Positions 40,435 to 48,929 of a stretch of 64,000 nt of DNA are shown piece after piece. Under the pieces are notes generated by a model, which was not told the DNA's origin, ran no database searches, and was given only the letters and a program-made list of their open reading frames with translations. The position numbers and the translations under genes were made by a program. Positions within the stretch are counted from its first letter, which is position 1. Every line of letters starts with the position of its first letter. Origin of the DNA: VRUE01 sp963718755 (GTDB lineage: Bacteria; Actinomycetota; Thermoleophilia; Solirubrobacterales; 70-9); NCBI GenBank assembly GCA_963718755.1, contig OY970376.1, positions 868,001 to 932,000 on the forward strand. Reading direction: 5' to 3'.

Positions 40435-41775
40435 ATGAGACGACGCCTTCCGACCCTCGCTGCCATGGTGCTGCTCGCCATTGGCATCGCCTCGATCCCA
40501 GCGAGCGCCAACACCGACATCTCCCCCGCCCGCGCCTTCGTTCCCGGCGAGGTTGTGGTCAAGCTGAAAGGCCAGGGGCGCAGCAGAACGGCGGGGCTCC
40601 CGCCCGGAGTCGGCGTGCGCCGAGCGGTAGCCGCGTTGCGGCAACGGCCCGGGGTCGCCTACGCAGCGCCCAACTACATCGCCAAGGCCTCGCGGCGGCA
40701 GCCGCTGCTCGAGCTGGGAGTGGCCAACGACCCGGGACCGCTGTCAACCCCCCCGGGCCCCGCGGGTGGCTGGGTCGCGCTGCAGTGGAACTTCCTGCCA
40801 TGGGAGGGGGGCGGTACGGCTTCACTGCCCGTCTCCGCCGGCGGCATCGACGCGATCGGCGCCTGGCGGAATCTGGCCCGGGCGGGCCGGCGCGGAGCGC
40901 AGGGCATCACCGTCGCCGTCCTCGACACCGGGATCGCCTATCGCAACTACGGCGGCGGCTACCGCCGCAGTCCCGACTTCGCCTCCGGCCAGTTCGCCAG
41001 GGGCTTCGATTTCGTCGACTCCGATCGCCTGCCCCTCGACCAAAACGGGCATGGCACCCACGTCGCCGGCACGATCGCCGAGAAGACCAACAACAGGATC
41101 GGGTTGGTCGGGCTCGCCTACCGGGCAAAGCTGATGCCGGTCCGCGTCCTCGATCGGCACGGCAGCGGCGAGGCCGATGACATCGCCCGCGGCATCCGCT
41201 TCGCCGTCGCCCATGGCGCGGACGTGATCAACATGAGCTTCAACTTCGGCTGCGGCAAGAGCGTCCCCGGCATCGATCAGGAGCTGCGTGACGCCTATCG
41301 CTCCGGCGTGGTGACGGTGGCCTCGATCGGCAACCTGGGCTCAGAGGCCTGCGTCTCGCCGCCGGCGACCGGCCCCCACACGATCGGCGTCGGCGGCACG
41401 ACCGAGGGCGGTTGCCTCGGCAGCTACTCGATGCTGCCGGGCGAGGGAGTCGATGTCCTCGCCCCCGGCGGCGGCTTGCCGATCAGCGGCTGCCCCTCGG
41501 TGTCGAATCGCTCGATCTACCAGGTCACCCTGCGGGGCGGCAATCCCCGCCGCTTCGGCGAGCCCGGCAGCTACATCGGCACCTCGATGGCCGCGGCACA
41601 CGTTTCCGGAGTGGCAGCGATGGTCCTGGCCAGCGGCGCAATCCCCCAAGACGCGTCGCCGCGCAGCAAGGTCACCCGGCTGATCAGGCAGCTGCGCAAG
41701 ACGGCGCGGGACCTCGGCCTACCGCACGAACGTCAGGGCGCCGGCCTGATCGACGCCGGCAAGGCGACGGAATAG
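40435..41775 (+). CDS. Secreted S8 family (subtilisin-like) serine peptidase
   Basis: 446 residues from ATG 40435, which begins a good signal peptide (RRRLPTLAAMVLLAIGIASIPASA); an ATG at 40405 is also possible. A short inhibitor-like propeptide follows (FVPGEVVVKL...RPGVAYAAPNYIA). The catalytic triad is D164 (VAVLDTGI), H206 (GHGTHVAG) and S384 (GTSMAAAHVSG), with the oxyanion Asn in SIGNLGSEA. All residues are present, so it should be an active exported protease. Confidence 0.9.
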   Translation: MRRRLPTLAAMVLLAIGIASIPASANTDISPARAFVPGEVVVKLKGQGRSRTAGLPPGVGVRRAVAALRQRPGVAYAAPNYIAKASRRQPLLELGVANDPGPLSTPPGPAGGWVALQWNFLPWEGGGTASLPVSAGGIDAIGAWRNLARAGRRGAQGITVAVLDTGIAYRNYGGGYRRSPDFASGQFARGFDFVDSDRLPLDQNGHGTHVAGTIAEKTNNRIGLVGLAYRAKLMPVRVLDRHGSGEADDIARGIRFAVAHGADVINMSFNFGCGKSVPGIDQELRDAYRSGVVTVASIGNLGSEACVSPPATGPHTIGVGGTTEGGCLGSYSMLPGEGVDVLAPGGGLPISGCPSVSNRSIYQVTLRGGNPRRFGEPGSYIGTSMAAAHVSGVAAMVLASGAIPQDASPRSKVTRLIRQLRKTARDLGLPHERQGAGLIDAGKATE

Positions 41776-41800
41776 GAGCCCTGACACGGACGCGCCACCC

Positions 41801-41900
41801 TGAGGTCGTCTGACCAGGCAGGTCAAGGACGCAGGGAGCGTGGCGTGCTCTGCACGCGGAGCGACCGAGGACACCGAGATGCGCCGGTCAGACGACCTCA
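41801..41900. repeat. Inverted repeat in the subtilisin/USP convergent gap
   Basis: A 15-bp perfect arm TGAGGTCGTCTGACC (41801-41815) is complemented at 41886-41900; CCACC just outside the arm matches GGTGG after a 1-nt bulge. The 70-nt interior holds another hairpin (GCGTGC-TCT-GCACGC). It includes the stop codon and last codons of the USP gene. It probably terminates transcription from both sides. Confidence 0.65.
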
Positions 41901-42341
41901 GGTGGTGCGGACGATTATCACGCTGCAAGGCGCGTGATGGGAGACGTTGTTGGGGACGCTGCCGAGCACGAAGCGCCGCGCCCCGGTCATTCCCTTGTTG
42001 CCGACGACGATCAGGTCAGCCTTGGTCTCCTCGGCGACGTTGAGGATCGCGTCGGAAGGCGAGCCCTCAACCGGGTGCGTCTGCACCTCGATCCCCTCGC
42101 TTTTCGCGGCGGCAGCGGCGGCGTCGAGGACCAGGTTGACGTCCTCACGCGGGCCGATCTCGTACTGGACGTCCGCCGGCACCCCCTCCTGCTCGGCCTG
42201 GAGGCGGCGCTTGGGGACCGGCTCATAAGCGCTGACGATGCTGAGGCTGGCGCCGGCGAGCTTGGCCAGGTCGACGGCCTGCCGCACAGCCTCGGCTGCG
42301 GTCTCCGATCCATCGGTTCCAACCACGATGCGAGTGAACAC
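41898..42341 (-). CDS. Universal stress protein, UspA family
   Basis: 147 residues. N-terminal strand MFTRIVVGTDGSETAAEAVRQAVDLAKLAGASLSIVSAYEP and the ATP-binding signature GNKGMTGARRFVLGSVPNNVSHHAPCSVIIVR (G-2x-G-9x-G-S) are complete, so it should bind ATP as MJ0577-type USPs do. It is a stress-survival protein of unspecified target. Its stop lies in the inverted repeat at 41801-41900. Confidence 0.92.
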   Translation of the reverse strand: MFTRIVVGTDGSETAAEAVRQAVDLAKLAGASLSIVSAYEPVPKRRLQAEQEGVPADVQYEIGPREDVNLVLDAAAAAAKSEGIEVQTHPVEGSPSDAILNVAEETKADLIVVGNKGMTGARRFVLGSVPNNVSHHAPCSVIIVRTT

Positions 42342-42379
42342 GCCGCCTCCTCTAGATCGCTGGTCCGGCCGCGCCGATA

Positions 42380-42529
42380 CTAACGCTCAGCCTGGCGTGC
42401 CGGTAGCCCTCGGAACCCATCGCCGAGGATCTCGGTTGGAGTGGTCGCGAGCCGCACGGCTGCGATCGCCATCGAGGCGACGAGGCAGACGATGAGCACG
42501 ACCATCCCGGCTTTCCACAGCATTGGCAT
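42380..42529 (-). CDS. Small single-pass membrane protein (hypothetical)
   Basis: 49 residues: a short N-terminus (MPMLWKAG), one membrane helix (MVVLIVCLVASMAIAAVRLA) and a polar tail (TTPTEILGDGFRGLPARQAER). It lies between USP and the divergent MBL gene, 38 bp upstream of the USP start on the same strand. There is no strong RBS. It is reported because the hydrophobic profile and position are gene-like; confidence is low. Confidence 0.35.
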   Translation of the reverse strand: MPMLWKAGMVVLIVCLVASMAIAAVRLATTPTEILGDGFRGLPARQAER

Positions 42530-42595
42530 CGGCGGGAGCCTAGGTGGTCGGCCCGAATTGCAGTCGGACACCCCCGGCCGGGGTAGGCTTGAAAC

Positions 42596-43309
42596 ATGGA
42601 GAGAGTCGCCGAGGGCGTCTGGTTGTTGCGCGGGGACCTGCGCAAGGGGATGAACATCTACTTCCTCGAGGAGGAGGGCGGCGGCGTCACCCAGTTCGAC
42701 GCCGGCAGCAAGGCGATGACGAAGAAGGCCCGGGCGGCCGCCGAGGAGCTCGGCGGCTTGAAGCGGGTCGTCCTCGGTCACGCCCACGGAGACCACCGCG
42801 GCACCGCCCCGTTCGTGGACGCACCGGTCTACTGCCATCCCGACGAGGTGGCGGAAGCCGAAAGCGACGCCGCGCTCTGGCCTTACTTGAACCTCTCGCA
42901 GCTGCCGGTGGCGCCGGTTCGCTGGATATATCCGTTCCTGCTGCGGCGCTGGGACGGCGGCGCGGTGAAGATCACGGGCACGGTCGCTGAGGGCGACGAG
43001 GTCGCCGGCTTCCGCGTCATCCATTTCCCCGGCCATGCCCCGGGACTGATCGGGCTCTGGCGCGAGAGCGACCGCGTGGCGCTGGTCAGCGACGTCGTCT
43101 ACTTCATCGACTCCGCCCGGCTCAAACCGCTGCCGGAGGGCGAGGCCAGCGTCCCCCACCCCGCCTGGGGCTGGAACCACGCGATGGCGAAGGAATCGGT
43201 GCGCAAGCTGGCGGCTTTGGAACCGAGGGTCGTCGCCGCCGGCCATGCGGAGCCCATGCGCGGCGAGAACCTGCGGCCGACGCTCGAACGGGCGGCGGAG
43301 AAGTACTGA
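42596..43309 (+). CDS. MBL-fold metallo-hydrolase
   Basis: 237 residues. The metal motif HAHGDH (GLKRVVLGHAHGDHRGTAPF) is followed by later ligands in HFPGHAPGLIGLW (His), LVSDVVYF (Asp) and AAGHAEPM (His), so a binuclear metal site is complete. This is the glyoxalase-II/lactonase-like group. Substrate unknown. An RBS-like GGAGAG follows the ATG rather than preceding it; initiation may be leaderless. Confidence 0.88.
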   Translation: MERVAEGVWLLRGDLRKGMNIYFLEEEGGGVTQFDAGSKAMTKKARAAAEELGGLKRVVLGHAHGDHRGTAPFVDAPVYCHPDEVAEAESDAALWPYLNLSQLPVAPVRWIYPFLLRRWDGGAVKITGTVAEGDEVAGFRVIHFPGHAPGLIGLWRESDRVALVSDVVYFIDSARLKPLPEGEASVPHPAWGWNHAMAKESVRKLAALEPRVVAAGHAEPMRGENLRPTLERAAEKY

Positions 43310-43361
43310 GCCCTAGGCTCGCCGCGCCAGGGGCAGCGGCTGGCATAGGTTGCCCGTTCTG

Positions 43362-45797
43362 ATGATCGGGACCTACGTCTCGGCGGCTCTGATCTGTGCC
43401 GCCGCACTGCTCGTCGCCCGCGCCCTCTTTCTCCTCGCCGGGCGCCAGTCGTGGTCGTGGCTGGAGCCGGCGGTCGGCTTTGGCGCGGTGCTGACGGTGA
43501 CCGGGGTGCTCGCCCGCGCCCCCGGCCACGGCACCTCAGCGACCCTGGGCCTGGCCCTGCTCTTGATCGCCGCCGGGGGTGTGGTCTTCTGGGCGGGCGA
43601 CTCGGCCGGCGGCGATCAGGGGCGGGTCGATTGGCGGGAGGTGCTGCGACAGGGCTTGCCGGTGGCGCTGGTCATCGCCCTGGTGCTCTCGATTCCCTTC
43701 GCGATCAGCGGTCGCTGGGGCATGCTCGGGGTCGGCTTCAACAACGACCTCGGCCTCCACCTCGCCTGGGCCGAGTGGCTGCGCAGCGGTGCCGGGCCGG
43801 TGCCCGAGGCCGGCTATCCGCTGGGCCCTCACGGCCTCGCCGTGGCAATCGCGGCGGTCCCGGGACTTGGCCTCGGCCAGGCCTTCGTCGGCGAGATCTT
43901 CGCGATCGGCATCCTCACCGGCCTGACCGCCCTGGCGGCATTACCGGGATTTGGGCCCGGTCGGCGGCTGCCGGCGGCGGTGCTGATCGCCGTCTCCTAC
44001 CTCGGCGCGTCCTACTTCGCCCAGGGCGCCTTCAAGGAGCTGGCCCAGGCGCTGTTCGTGCTTGCCGTCGCCGTCGGCCTGCATCAGGTCGACTCGTCGC
44101 GGGACGTGCCGTCACTTAGGCACCCAGATGGACGCCTAAGTGACGGCACGTCCGCGCTGGCCACTGTGCAGATGGCGCTGCCCTGGCTGGCGCTGGCGGG
44201 GGGCATCTTCTTCTCCTACAGCTTCGCCGGGCTCGCTTGGCCGATCGCCACGGCGGCGCTCTGGAGCCTGACCCTGCCGTCGGTGCGTCGCGCGCTGGCA
44301 CCGCGGGCGCTGCTGCGCTTCCTGCTGCGGCCGGCGACGCTGGCGGCGATCATCGTGCTCGCCGCCGTCGGGGTCGCCGCCACCCTGGTCGGGCCCTTCG
44401 GGTTCGTCGACACCTTCAGCAAGGTGGCGGGGACGAACACCTACGGACCGGTCTCACCGGTCGAGGCGCTGGGCGTGTGGCCGGCGGACAACTACCGGCT
44501 CTTAGCGCCGGGGGGCGTCCACCTTTCCGGGCTCGCAGGGGCGATCGGCATCCTCGCCGTGCTCGCCGGCACGTTCTGGTGGGTGCGACAGCGCGATCTG
44601 GCCGTGCCGCTCGGGCTACTGGCCTGCGCCCTCCTCTACCTCGCCGCACTGCCGACCAGCGGCGACTACTCCCGGGCCAAGGCGCTGATCATCGCCGCCC
44701 CGTTGGCGATGCTGGTCGCGATCCGCCCCCTGCTCGCCGAGTTCGGGTGGCGCGTTCGTCCTTTGTCCCCCACAGCCCCACAAAGGACGAACGCGCGACC
44801 TGTGGAGCGGCTCGCCTGGACCGGACTCGCGGTCGTCTTCATCGGCGGCGCGGTCTACTCCAGCTTCCTGGCACTGCGCAATGCGCCGGTCGCGCCGCCC
44901 GGCCACGGCGCCGAGCTGCGCGCCTTCGTGCCGCTCGTGGAGGGCAAGCCCGTGCTTTACGCCGGGCAGGATCGCTACGCCGCCTACGAGCTTATGGGCG
45001 CCGACACCCATGTGCCGCTGGTCGAGTTCCCCGACTCCGCCGTGGCGGAGAACCCGGAGAAGCCCTTCGACACCGGCGACGCCTACAGCCCGATCGACTT
45101 CGATTCCTTCTCGCGCGGCACCCTCGACAGCTTCCCCTATGTGGTCACCGGCCGCGCCGCCTGGAACAGCCGGGCCCCGCGCGGCTTCAAGCGCATTGCC
45201 GCAACCCCCTCCTTCCTGCTCTGGGAAAGGACGGCGGACGTGCCGGAGGACCGCCACGTCCTGCTCGAGGGGACCGACGCCGGCGCCTGGGCCGGCTGCG
45301 CCGCGCCGGAGATCCGCATCCTCCTGTCCAACCCTGGCCGGGCCTCACTCTTCCCGGCGGTCGCGATCGCGCCGAAAGGGGGCTGGTCGGCGGGCGGCCA
45401 GCTGCGGAACGGCGAACGAACCGCGCAGACGATGGAGCTCCCACGAGGCCGCTGGCACCTCTCGCTGCAGTACTTCTCACCCTTCGACCTGACCCTGTCT
45501 GCGCCCGGCTTCGAGCAGGAGCTGAGGCCGGCCTTGGACGGTCAGCGCCCGAACACGATCAGCCTCGCCAACAACGGCCAGTTCTGGCCGGCCGGCACCT
45601 ACACCAGCCGCGGCGGCCAGGTCGAGTTCACGGTCGAGGCTGAGGACCCCAGCTTCCTGCAGCGTCTCAGCGGTTACGACGACGTCGCCTACGTCGGCGA
45701 CCTGGTCGCGGTCCGCGCCGGCAAGCGGCGCACCGTCCCACTCAGCTCGGCCTGCAACGGCTGGGTCGACTGGTACGAATCGCCTGCCGCGCCCTAG
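43362..45797 (+). CDS. Large polytopic membrane protein carrying two in-frame palindromic inserts
   Basis: About 811 residues from ATG 43362 (MIGTYVSAAL). Roughly a dozen TM helices occupy residues 1-520, including YVSAALICAAALLVARALFLL and LAAIIVLAAVGVAATLVG. A C-terminal extracellular domain with cysteines follows (GCAAPEIRILLSNPG...NGWVDWYES). The layout resembles GT-C glycosyltransferases or unknown exporters; no catalytic motif is certain. Residues about 247-265 (RDVPSLRHPDGRLSDGTS) and 463-479 (WRVRPLSPTAPQRTNAR) are encoded by perfect hairpin elements lying in loops between membrane helices, which look like later insertions tolerated by the protein. Confidence 0.75.
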   Translation: MIGTYVSAALICAAALLVARALFLLAGRQSWSWLEPAVGFGAVLTVTGVLARAPGHGTSATLGLALLLIAAGGVVFWAGDSAGGDQGRVDWREVLRQGLPVALVIALVLSIPFAISGRWGMLGVGFNNDLGLHLAWAEWLRSGAGPVPEAGYPLGPHGLAVAIAAVPGLGLGQAFVGEIFAIGILTGLTALAALPGFGPGRRLPAAVLIAVSYLGASYFAQGAFKELAQALFVLAVAVGLHQVDSSRDVPSLRHPDGRLSDGTSALATVQMALPWLALAGGIFFSYSFAGLAWPIATAALWSLTLPSVRRALAPRALLRFLLRPATLAAIIVLAAVGVAATLVGPFGFVDTFSKVAGTNTYGPVSPVEALGVWPADNYRLLAPGGVHLSGLAGAIGILAVLAGTFWWVRQRDLAVPLGLLACALLYLAALPTSGDYSRAKALIIAAPLAMLVAIRPLLAEFGWRVRPLSPTAPQRTNARPVERLAWTGLAVVFIGGAVYSSFLALRNAPVAPPGHGAELRAFVPLVEGKPVLYAGQDRYAAYELMGADTHVPLVEFPDSAVAENPEKPFDTGDAYSPIDFDSFSRGTLDSFPYVVTGRAAWNSRAPRGFKRIAATPSFLLWERTADVPEDRHVLLEGTDAGAWAGCAAPEIRILLSNPGRASLFPAVAIAPKGGWSAGGQLRNGERTAQTMELPRGRWHLSLQYFSPFDLTLSAPGFEQELRPALDGQRPNTISLANNGQFWPAGTYTSRGGQVEFTVEAEDPSFLQRLSGYDDVAYVGDLVAVRAGKRRTVPLSSACNGWVDWYESPAAP
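44102..44153. repeat. 52-bp palindromic element, copy 1 (inside a CDS)
   Basis: Arms of 20 bp match perfectly: 44102-44121 (GGACGTGCCGTCACTTAGGC) and 44134-44153, with a 12-nt loop ACCCAGATGGAC. It shares the terminal GGACGTGCCG/CGGCACGTCC and CCCAkATGG-like loop with the 52-bp elements at 58105 and 59978. It lies in frame in the large membrane protein gene. Confidence 0.9.
44750..44796. repeat. 47-bp palindromic element inside the same CDS
   Basis: 17-bp perfect arms, 44750-44766 (GCGCGTTCGTCCTTTGT) and 44780-44796, with a 13-nt C-rich loop. The arm sequence is unrelated to the 52-bp family but the architecture is the same. It is in frame, in a predicted loop of the membrane protein. Confidence 0.85.
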
Positions 45798-45799
45798 AA

Positions 45800-45904
45800 C
45801 CGATCCCGGTAGGGGTGGAACGTCTTGTACTTTCCGCGGGGAGGCTTGCGGACAGCCACCAACTGTCTTCGGAAAAAGTTAAGTGGAACCCCTACCGGGA
45901 TCGG
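45800..45904. repeat. Larger inverted-repeat element, family member 1 (convergent gap)
   Basis: Outer arms of 17 bp are perfect: 45800-45816 (CCGATCCCGGTAGGGGT) and 45888-45904. The interior holds AACGTCTTGTACTTT and GGAAAAAGTTAAGTGG, which also occur in the element at 48143-48255 in matching order on the opposite strand. It fills the gap between the plus-strand membrane-protein gene and the minus-strand desaturase gene, so it can act as a two-way terminator. Confidence 0.85.
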
Positions 45905-45906
45905 CC

Positions 45907-46851
45907 TTAAGCAGCCTTAGAAGCAAGTCGATCCGGGGGAACCCGAACCACATCCCAGACCAAGCCGGCCTTCTCGAGCCCATCGATGACGATGGCCGAA
46001 ACGTCGACCTGCCAGCGGCCGAGGCCGTGCACGGCGGAGGTCGGGAAGGCGTGGTGGTTGTTGTGCCAGGCCTCGCCCAGGGTCGGGATCGCGATCAGGG
46101 CGAGGTTGCGCGACTCGTCGCTGGTCTCGAAATCACGGTTGCCGAAGACGTGGCAGAGCGAGTTGATGCTGTAGGTGAAGTGGTGCAGGACGAAAACCCG
46201 GACCAGTCCGCCCCAGAGCAGACCGGTGAGAGCGGCGAAGAGGGTGCCGCCGATAATCCAGCCGAGGGCGAAGGGAACCAGCAGGCCGAGGATCGCCCAG
46301 TAGATGAAGGTTCGGTCGACCCGGTTGATGATCGGGTCCTTGAGCAGGTCGGGCGCGAAGCGTTCCTTGTTGCCGCGCTGGGTGTGGATGAAGAGCCAGC
46401 CCATGTGGGCGTGGAAGAGACCGCGCATGGCGCCCGACCAGCCGTGCCCGTGATCGACGTGGGGGCTGTGCGGGTCGCCCTCTTCGTCGGAGAAGGCGTG
46501 GTGCTTGCGATGGTCGGCGACCCAGGAGATGACCGGGCCCTCAATCGCCGCCGAGCCAAGGATCGCCAGCAGCCCGTGCAGCCACGGCTTCGCCTTGAAG
46601 CTGCGGTGGGTGAGGTGGCGGTGGAAGCCAACCGTGATCCCCAGCCCCGTCAGCACGTACATGCCGAGGAAGAGGGAGACGTCGCTCCAGTGCAGCGCGC
46701 TGCCCCACACCTGCCAGCCGGCGAGCCCGAGCGCGACGAAGGGGACGAGGGTGACCAGGCCCGTGATGATCCGGTCGCGGGTCTCGTTCGCGACGGGCTG
46801 GATGTCGGATGGGAGTGGTCCCGCGCTTGCTGCCATGGAAAAACCAATCAT
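45907..46851 (-). CDS. Acyl-CoA/acyl-lipid desaturase (delta-9 type)
   Basis: About 314 residues from ATG 46851 (an ATG at 46836 is equally possible). Three histidine boxes hold the di-iron site: HRHLTH near 77-82, DHRKHH (WVADHRKHHAFSDEEGDPHSPH) and HNNHHAF near the C-terminus. Four membrane helices surround them. It introduces a double bond into saturated acyl chains. It is divergent from the cyclopropane synthase gene, which can act on the resulting unsaturated chains, so the pair forms a membrane-lipid modification unit. Confidence 0.92.
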   Translation of the reverse strand: MIGFSMAASAGPLPSDIQPVANETRDRIITGLVTLVPFVALGLAGWQVWGSALHWSDVSLFLGMYVLTGLGITVGFHRHLTHRSFKAKPWLHGLLAILGSAAIEGPVISWVADHRKHHAFSDEEGDPHSPHVDHGHGWSGAMRGLFHAHMGWLFIHTQRGNKERFAPDLLKDPIINRVDRTFIYWAILGLLVPFALGWIIGGTLFAALTGLLWGGLVRVFVLHHFTYSINSLCHVFGNRDFETSDESRNLALIAIPTLGEAWHNNHHAFPTSAVHGLGRWQVDVSAIVIDGLEKAGLVWDVVRVPPDRLASKAA

Positions 46852-46936
46852 ACGGCTCGCCGCGGGCCCCGCCTTCGGGTGCCTGATTCGAGGCTGAAGT
46901 CGCGCGGCCGTGGACACGGCTATTAGGGTTTCTGTG

Positions 46937-48142
46937 ATGCCCTTCGCCCGCACCGAGCCCCTGCGTCGCGAGATCGAGGCGCGCATCCCCGAGCGCCCCT
47001 TCTCGGTCGAGTTCTGGGACGGGACGCGCCTACCGTCCACGGACGGCGACGGCCCGACCTTCTTCATCCGCTCGCCGCGGGCCGCCGCGCACGCGCTGCG
47101 GGCGCCGGGCCAGCTCGGGCTCGGCCGTGCCTACGTCAGCGGCGAGATCGAGGTCGACGACATGGACGCCGTGATCGAGCTGCTCGACAGCTGGCAACCG
47201 CCGTCACTCGATCGCGGCGACATGGCGCATCTGGCGCTTGGCGCTGTGCGCGCCGCCGGGCTGACCCGGCCGCCGCGCCGCCCCGACGCCGAGCTGGTCC
47301 TCAGCGGGCGGCGCCACAGCAAGGAGCGCGACGCAAAGGCCGTGCGCCACCACTACGACGTCTCCAACGACTTCTTCGCCCTCTTCCTCGACCAGTCGAT
47401 GACCTACAGCTGCGCCTTCTTCGCCGAGGGCGCCGAGACGCTCGAGGCCGCCCAGGAAGAGAAGCTCGAGACGGTCGCTCGCAAGCTGGCGCTGAAGCAG
47501 GGTGATCGGGTGCTCGACGTCGGCTGCGGCTGGGGCAGCTTCCCGCTCTGGGCGGCGGCCAAGCACGGTGCCAGCGTCGTCGGCATAACCCTCTCGCCGC
47601 CCCAGGCCGAGCGGGCGCGGCAACGGGCGGCGGAGGGCGGCGTTGCCGACCGGGTCGAGATCCGCGTCATGGATTACCGCGACCTGGCCGGCGAGCGCTT
47701 CGACGCGATCGCCAGCATCGGCATGGTCGAGCACGTCGGCGAGGAGCAGATCGACGTCTACGCCCGCACCCTCGCCGGCCTGCTCGAGCCGGGCGGCCGC
47801 CTGCTCAATCACGGCATAGCCCGCCTCCGCCACACCGACCCCGACGCGGGAGCCTTCTCCGAGCGCTACGTCTTCCCCGACGGCGAACCGCTGCATCTCT
47901 CGCGCGTGCTGCTGGCGCTCGAACGGGCCGGCTTCGTCACCCGCCACGTCTCCGAGCACGGCGCCGACTACGCCGAGACCCTGCGCCACTGGGCGCGTCG
48001 CTTGGACGAGAACCTGGAGGAGGCGATCCGCCTCGCCGGTCCCGAACGGGTCAGGGTCTGGCGGCTCTACCTACGAGCCGCGAGGAACGGATTCGAGAAC
48101 GGGTTCCTGTCGATTTACCAGGCTCGCTGCTCGCTGGCGTGA
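46937..48142 (+). CDS. cfa: Cyclopropane-fatty-acyl-phospholipid synthase family methyltransferase
   Basis: 401 residues from ATG 46937. It has an N-terminal SCP2-like lipid-binding part (FSVEFWDGTRLPSTDGDGPTFFIRSPRAA), then the SAM-dependent core: HHYDVSNDFFALFLDQSMTYSCAFF, VLDVGCGWGSFPLWAA, GITLSPPQAERARQRA, IASIGMVEHVG (bicarbonate/active-site region) and FPDGEPLHLS. It adds a methylene group across acyl double bonds in phospholipids. It is divergent from the desaturase that supplies unsaturated chains. Confidence 0.93.
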   Translation: MPFARTEPLRREIEARIPERPFSVEFWDGTRLPSTDGDGPTFFIRSPRAAAHALRAPGQLGLGRAYVSGEIEVDDMDAVIELLDSWQPPSLDRGDMAHLALGAVRAAGLTRPPRRPDAELVLSGRRHSKERDAKAVRHHYDVSNDFFALFLDQSMTYSCAFFAEGAETLEAAQEEKLETVARKLALKQGDRVLDVGCGWGSFPLWAAAKHGASVVGITLSPPQAERARQRAAEGGVADRVEIRVMDYRDLAGERFDAIASIGMVEHVGEEQIDVYARTLAGLLEPGGRLLNHGIARLRHTDPDAGAFSERYVFPDGEPLHLSRVLLALERAGFVTRHVSEHGADYAETLRHWARRLDENLEEAIRLAGPERVRVWRLYLRAARNGFENGFLSIYQARCSLA

Positions 48143-48255
48143 GAGACCATCCGGCAGGGCTTTCACTTAACTTTTTTCGGTGGATCGCGGTTGGGCTGGC
48201 GCCCGCAGCCGGTGACGAAAAAGTACAAGACGTTTCAGCCCTACCGGATGGCCTC
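48143..48255. repeat. Larger inverted-repeat element, family member 2 (convergent gap)
   Basis: Outer arms of 19 bp (48143-48161 and 48237-48255) pair with two mismatches. The interior carries CTTAACTTTTTTCGGTGG and GACGAAAAAGTACAAGACG, the reverse complement of the interior of the element at 45800-45904. It occupies the whole gap between cfa (plus) and the HAD gene (minus), and ends at their stop codons. Confidence 0.85.
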
Positions 48256-48929
48256 TATGCCGGGAAGCCGTCTGAGACTTCGGAGATGGCCCAGTCGGCG
48301 CCCGCCTCGGCAAGCTGATTGACCGAATAGCTGCCGGTTGCAACGCCGACGACTTTGATGCCGGCGCCGTGGCCTGCTTTGACGTCGCGGGGCGTGTCGC
48401 CAACCGCAATACAGCTTCCGTCCTCCAATTTGCCGCCGGAGACGAGTTCGCCGCGATGCAGGGCTGCCTTGGTCACCTCAGTCCGATCGGCGGAGTCGGA
48501 GCCGTAGCCGCCGAAGCTGAAGAAGCGGTTGAGACCGGCACGGGAGAGCTTGATGTAAGCGGCGGCCTCGATGTTGCCGGTGACCAGGCCGAGCAGGGTG
48601 CCACCGTCGATCAGCCGGTCGAGCAGTTGCTCGATTCCCGGCATCACCCGGTAGCCCTCCGACTCAGCGACCGCGTCGGGGAGGTGCTTGAGGTAGCAGC
48701 CGATCGCCCTGGCGCGCTCTTCGGGGCTGCCCTCGCGGCCGATCACCTCGCGGAAGATGATCGCCGCGATCTCGGGGTCGGTCATGCCGGCGTCGGTGTG
48801 CTCGGCGACGTTCGCTTCGATGCCGTAGAGCTCATCGAAGCCGCGCTGCCAGGCAACGCCGCCCGCGCCACCCGTAACGAGGATGGTCCCGTCGATGTCG
48901 AAAAGAACCGCGCGCGGAGATCCGGCCAT
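48255..48929 (-). CDS. HAD family hydrolase (phosphoglycolate-phosphatase-like)
   Basis: 224 residues. HAD motif I is LFDIDGTIL (nucleophile and general acid Asp), motif II is in LGLVTGNI, motif III Lys in YIKLSRAGL or the KAAL helix, and motif IV is CIAVGDTPRDVKAG. The helical cap lies after motif I, as in Gph-type phosphatases. The substrate is unassigned; 2-phosphoglycolate or a sugar phosphate would fit the carbon-metabolism operon. Its ATG overlaps the cydB stop (ATGA), placing it last in the tkt operon. Confidence 0.87.
   Translation of the reverse strand: MAGSPRAVLFDIDGTILVTGGAGGVAWQRGFDELYGIEANVAEHTDAGMTDPEIAAIIFREVIGREGSPEERARAIGCYLKHLPDAVAESEGYRVMPGIEQLLDRLIDGGTLLGLVTGNIEAAAYIKLSRAGLNRFFSFGGYGSDSADRTEVTKAALHRGELVSGGKLEDGSCIAVGDTPRDVKAGHGAGIKVVGVATGSYSVNQLAEAGADWAISEVSDGFPA

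Noticed and set aside
42380..43246. Minus-strand open frame opposite the MBL-fold gene
   Set aside because: Only its last 49 codons (42380-42529) look gene-like; the rest shadows the MBL hydrolase.
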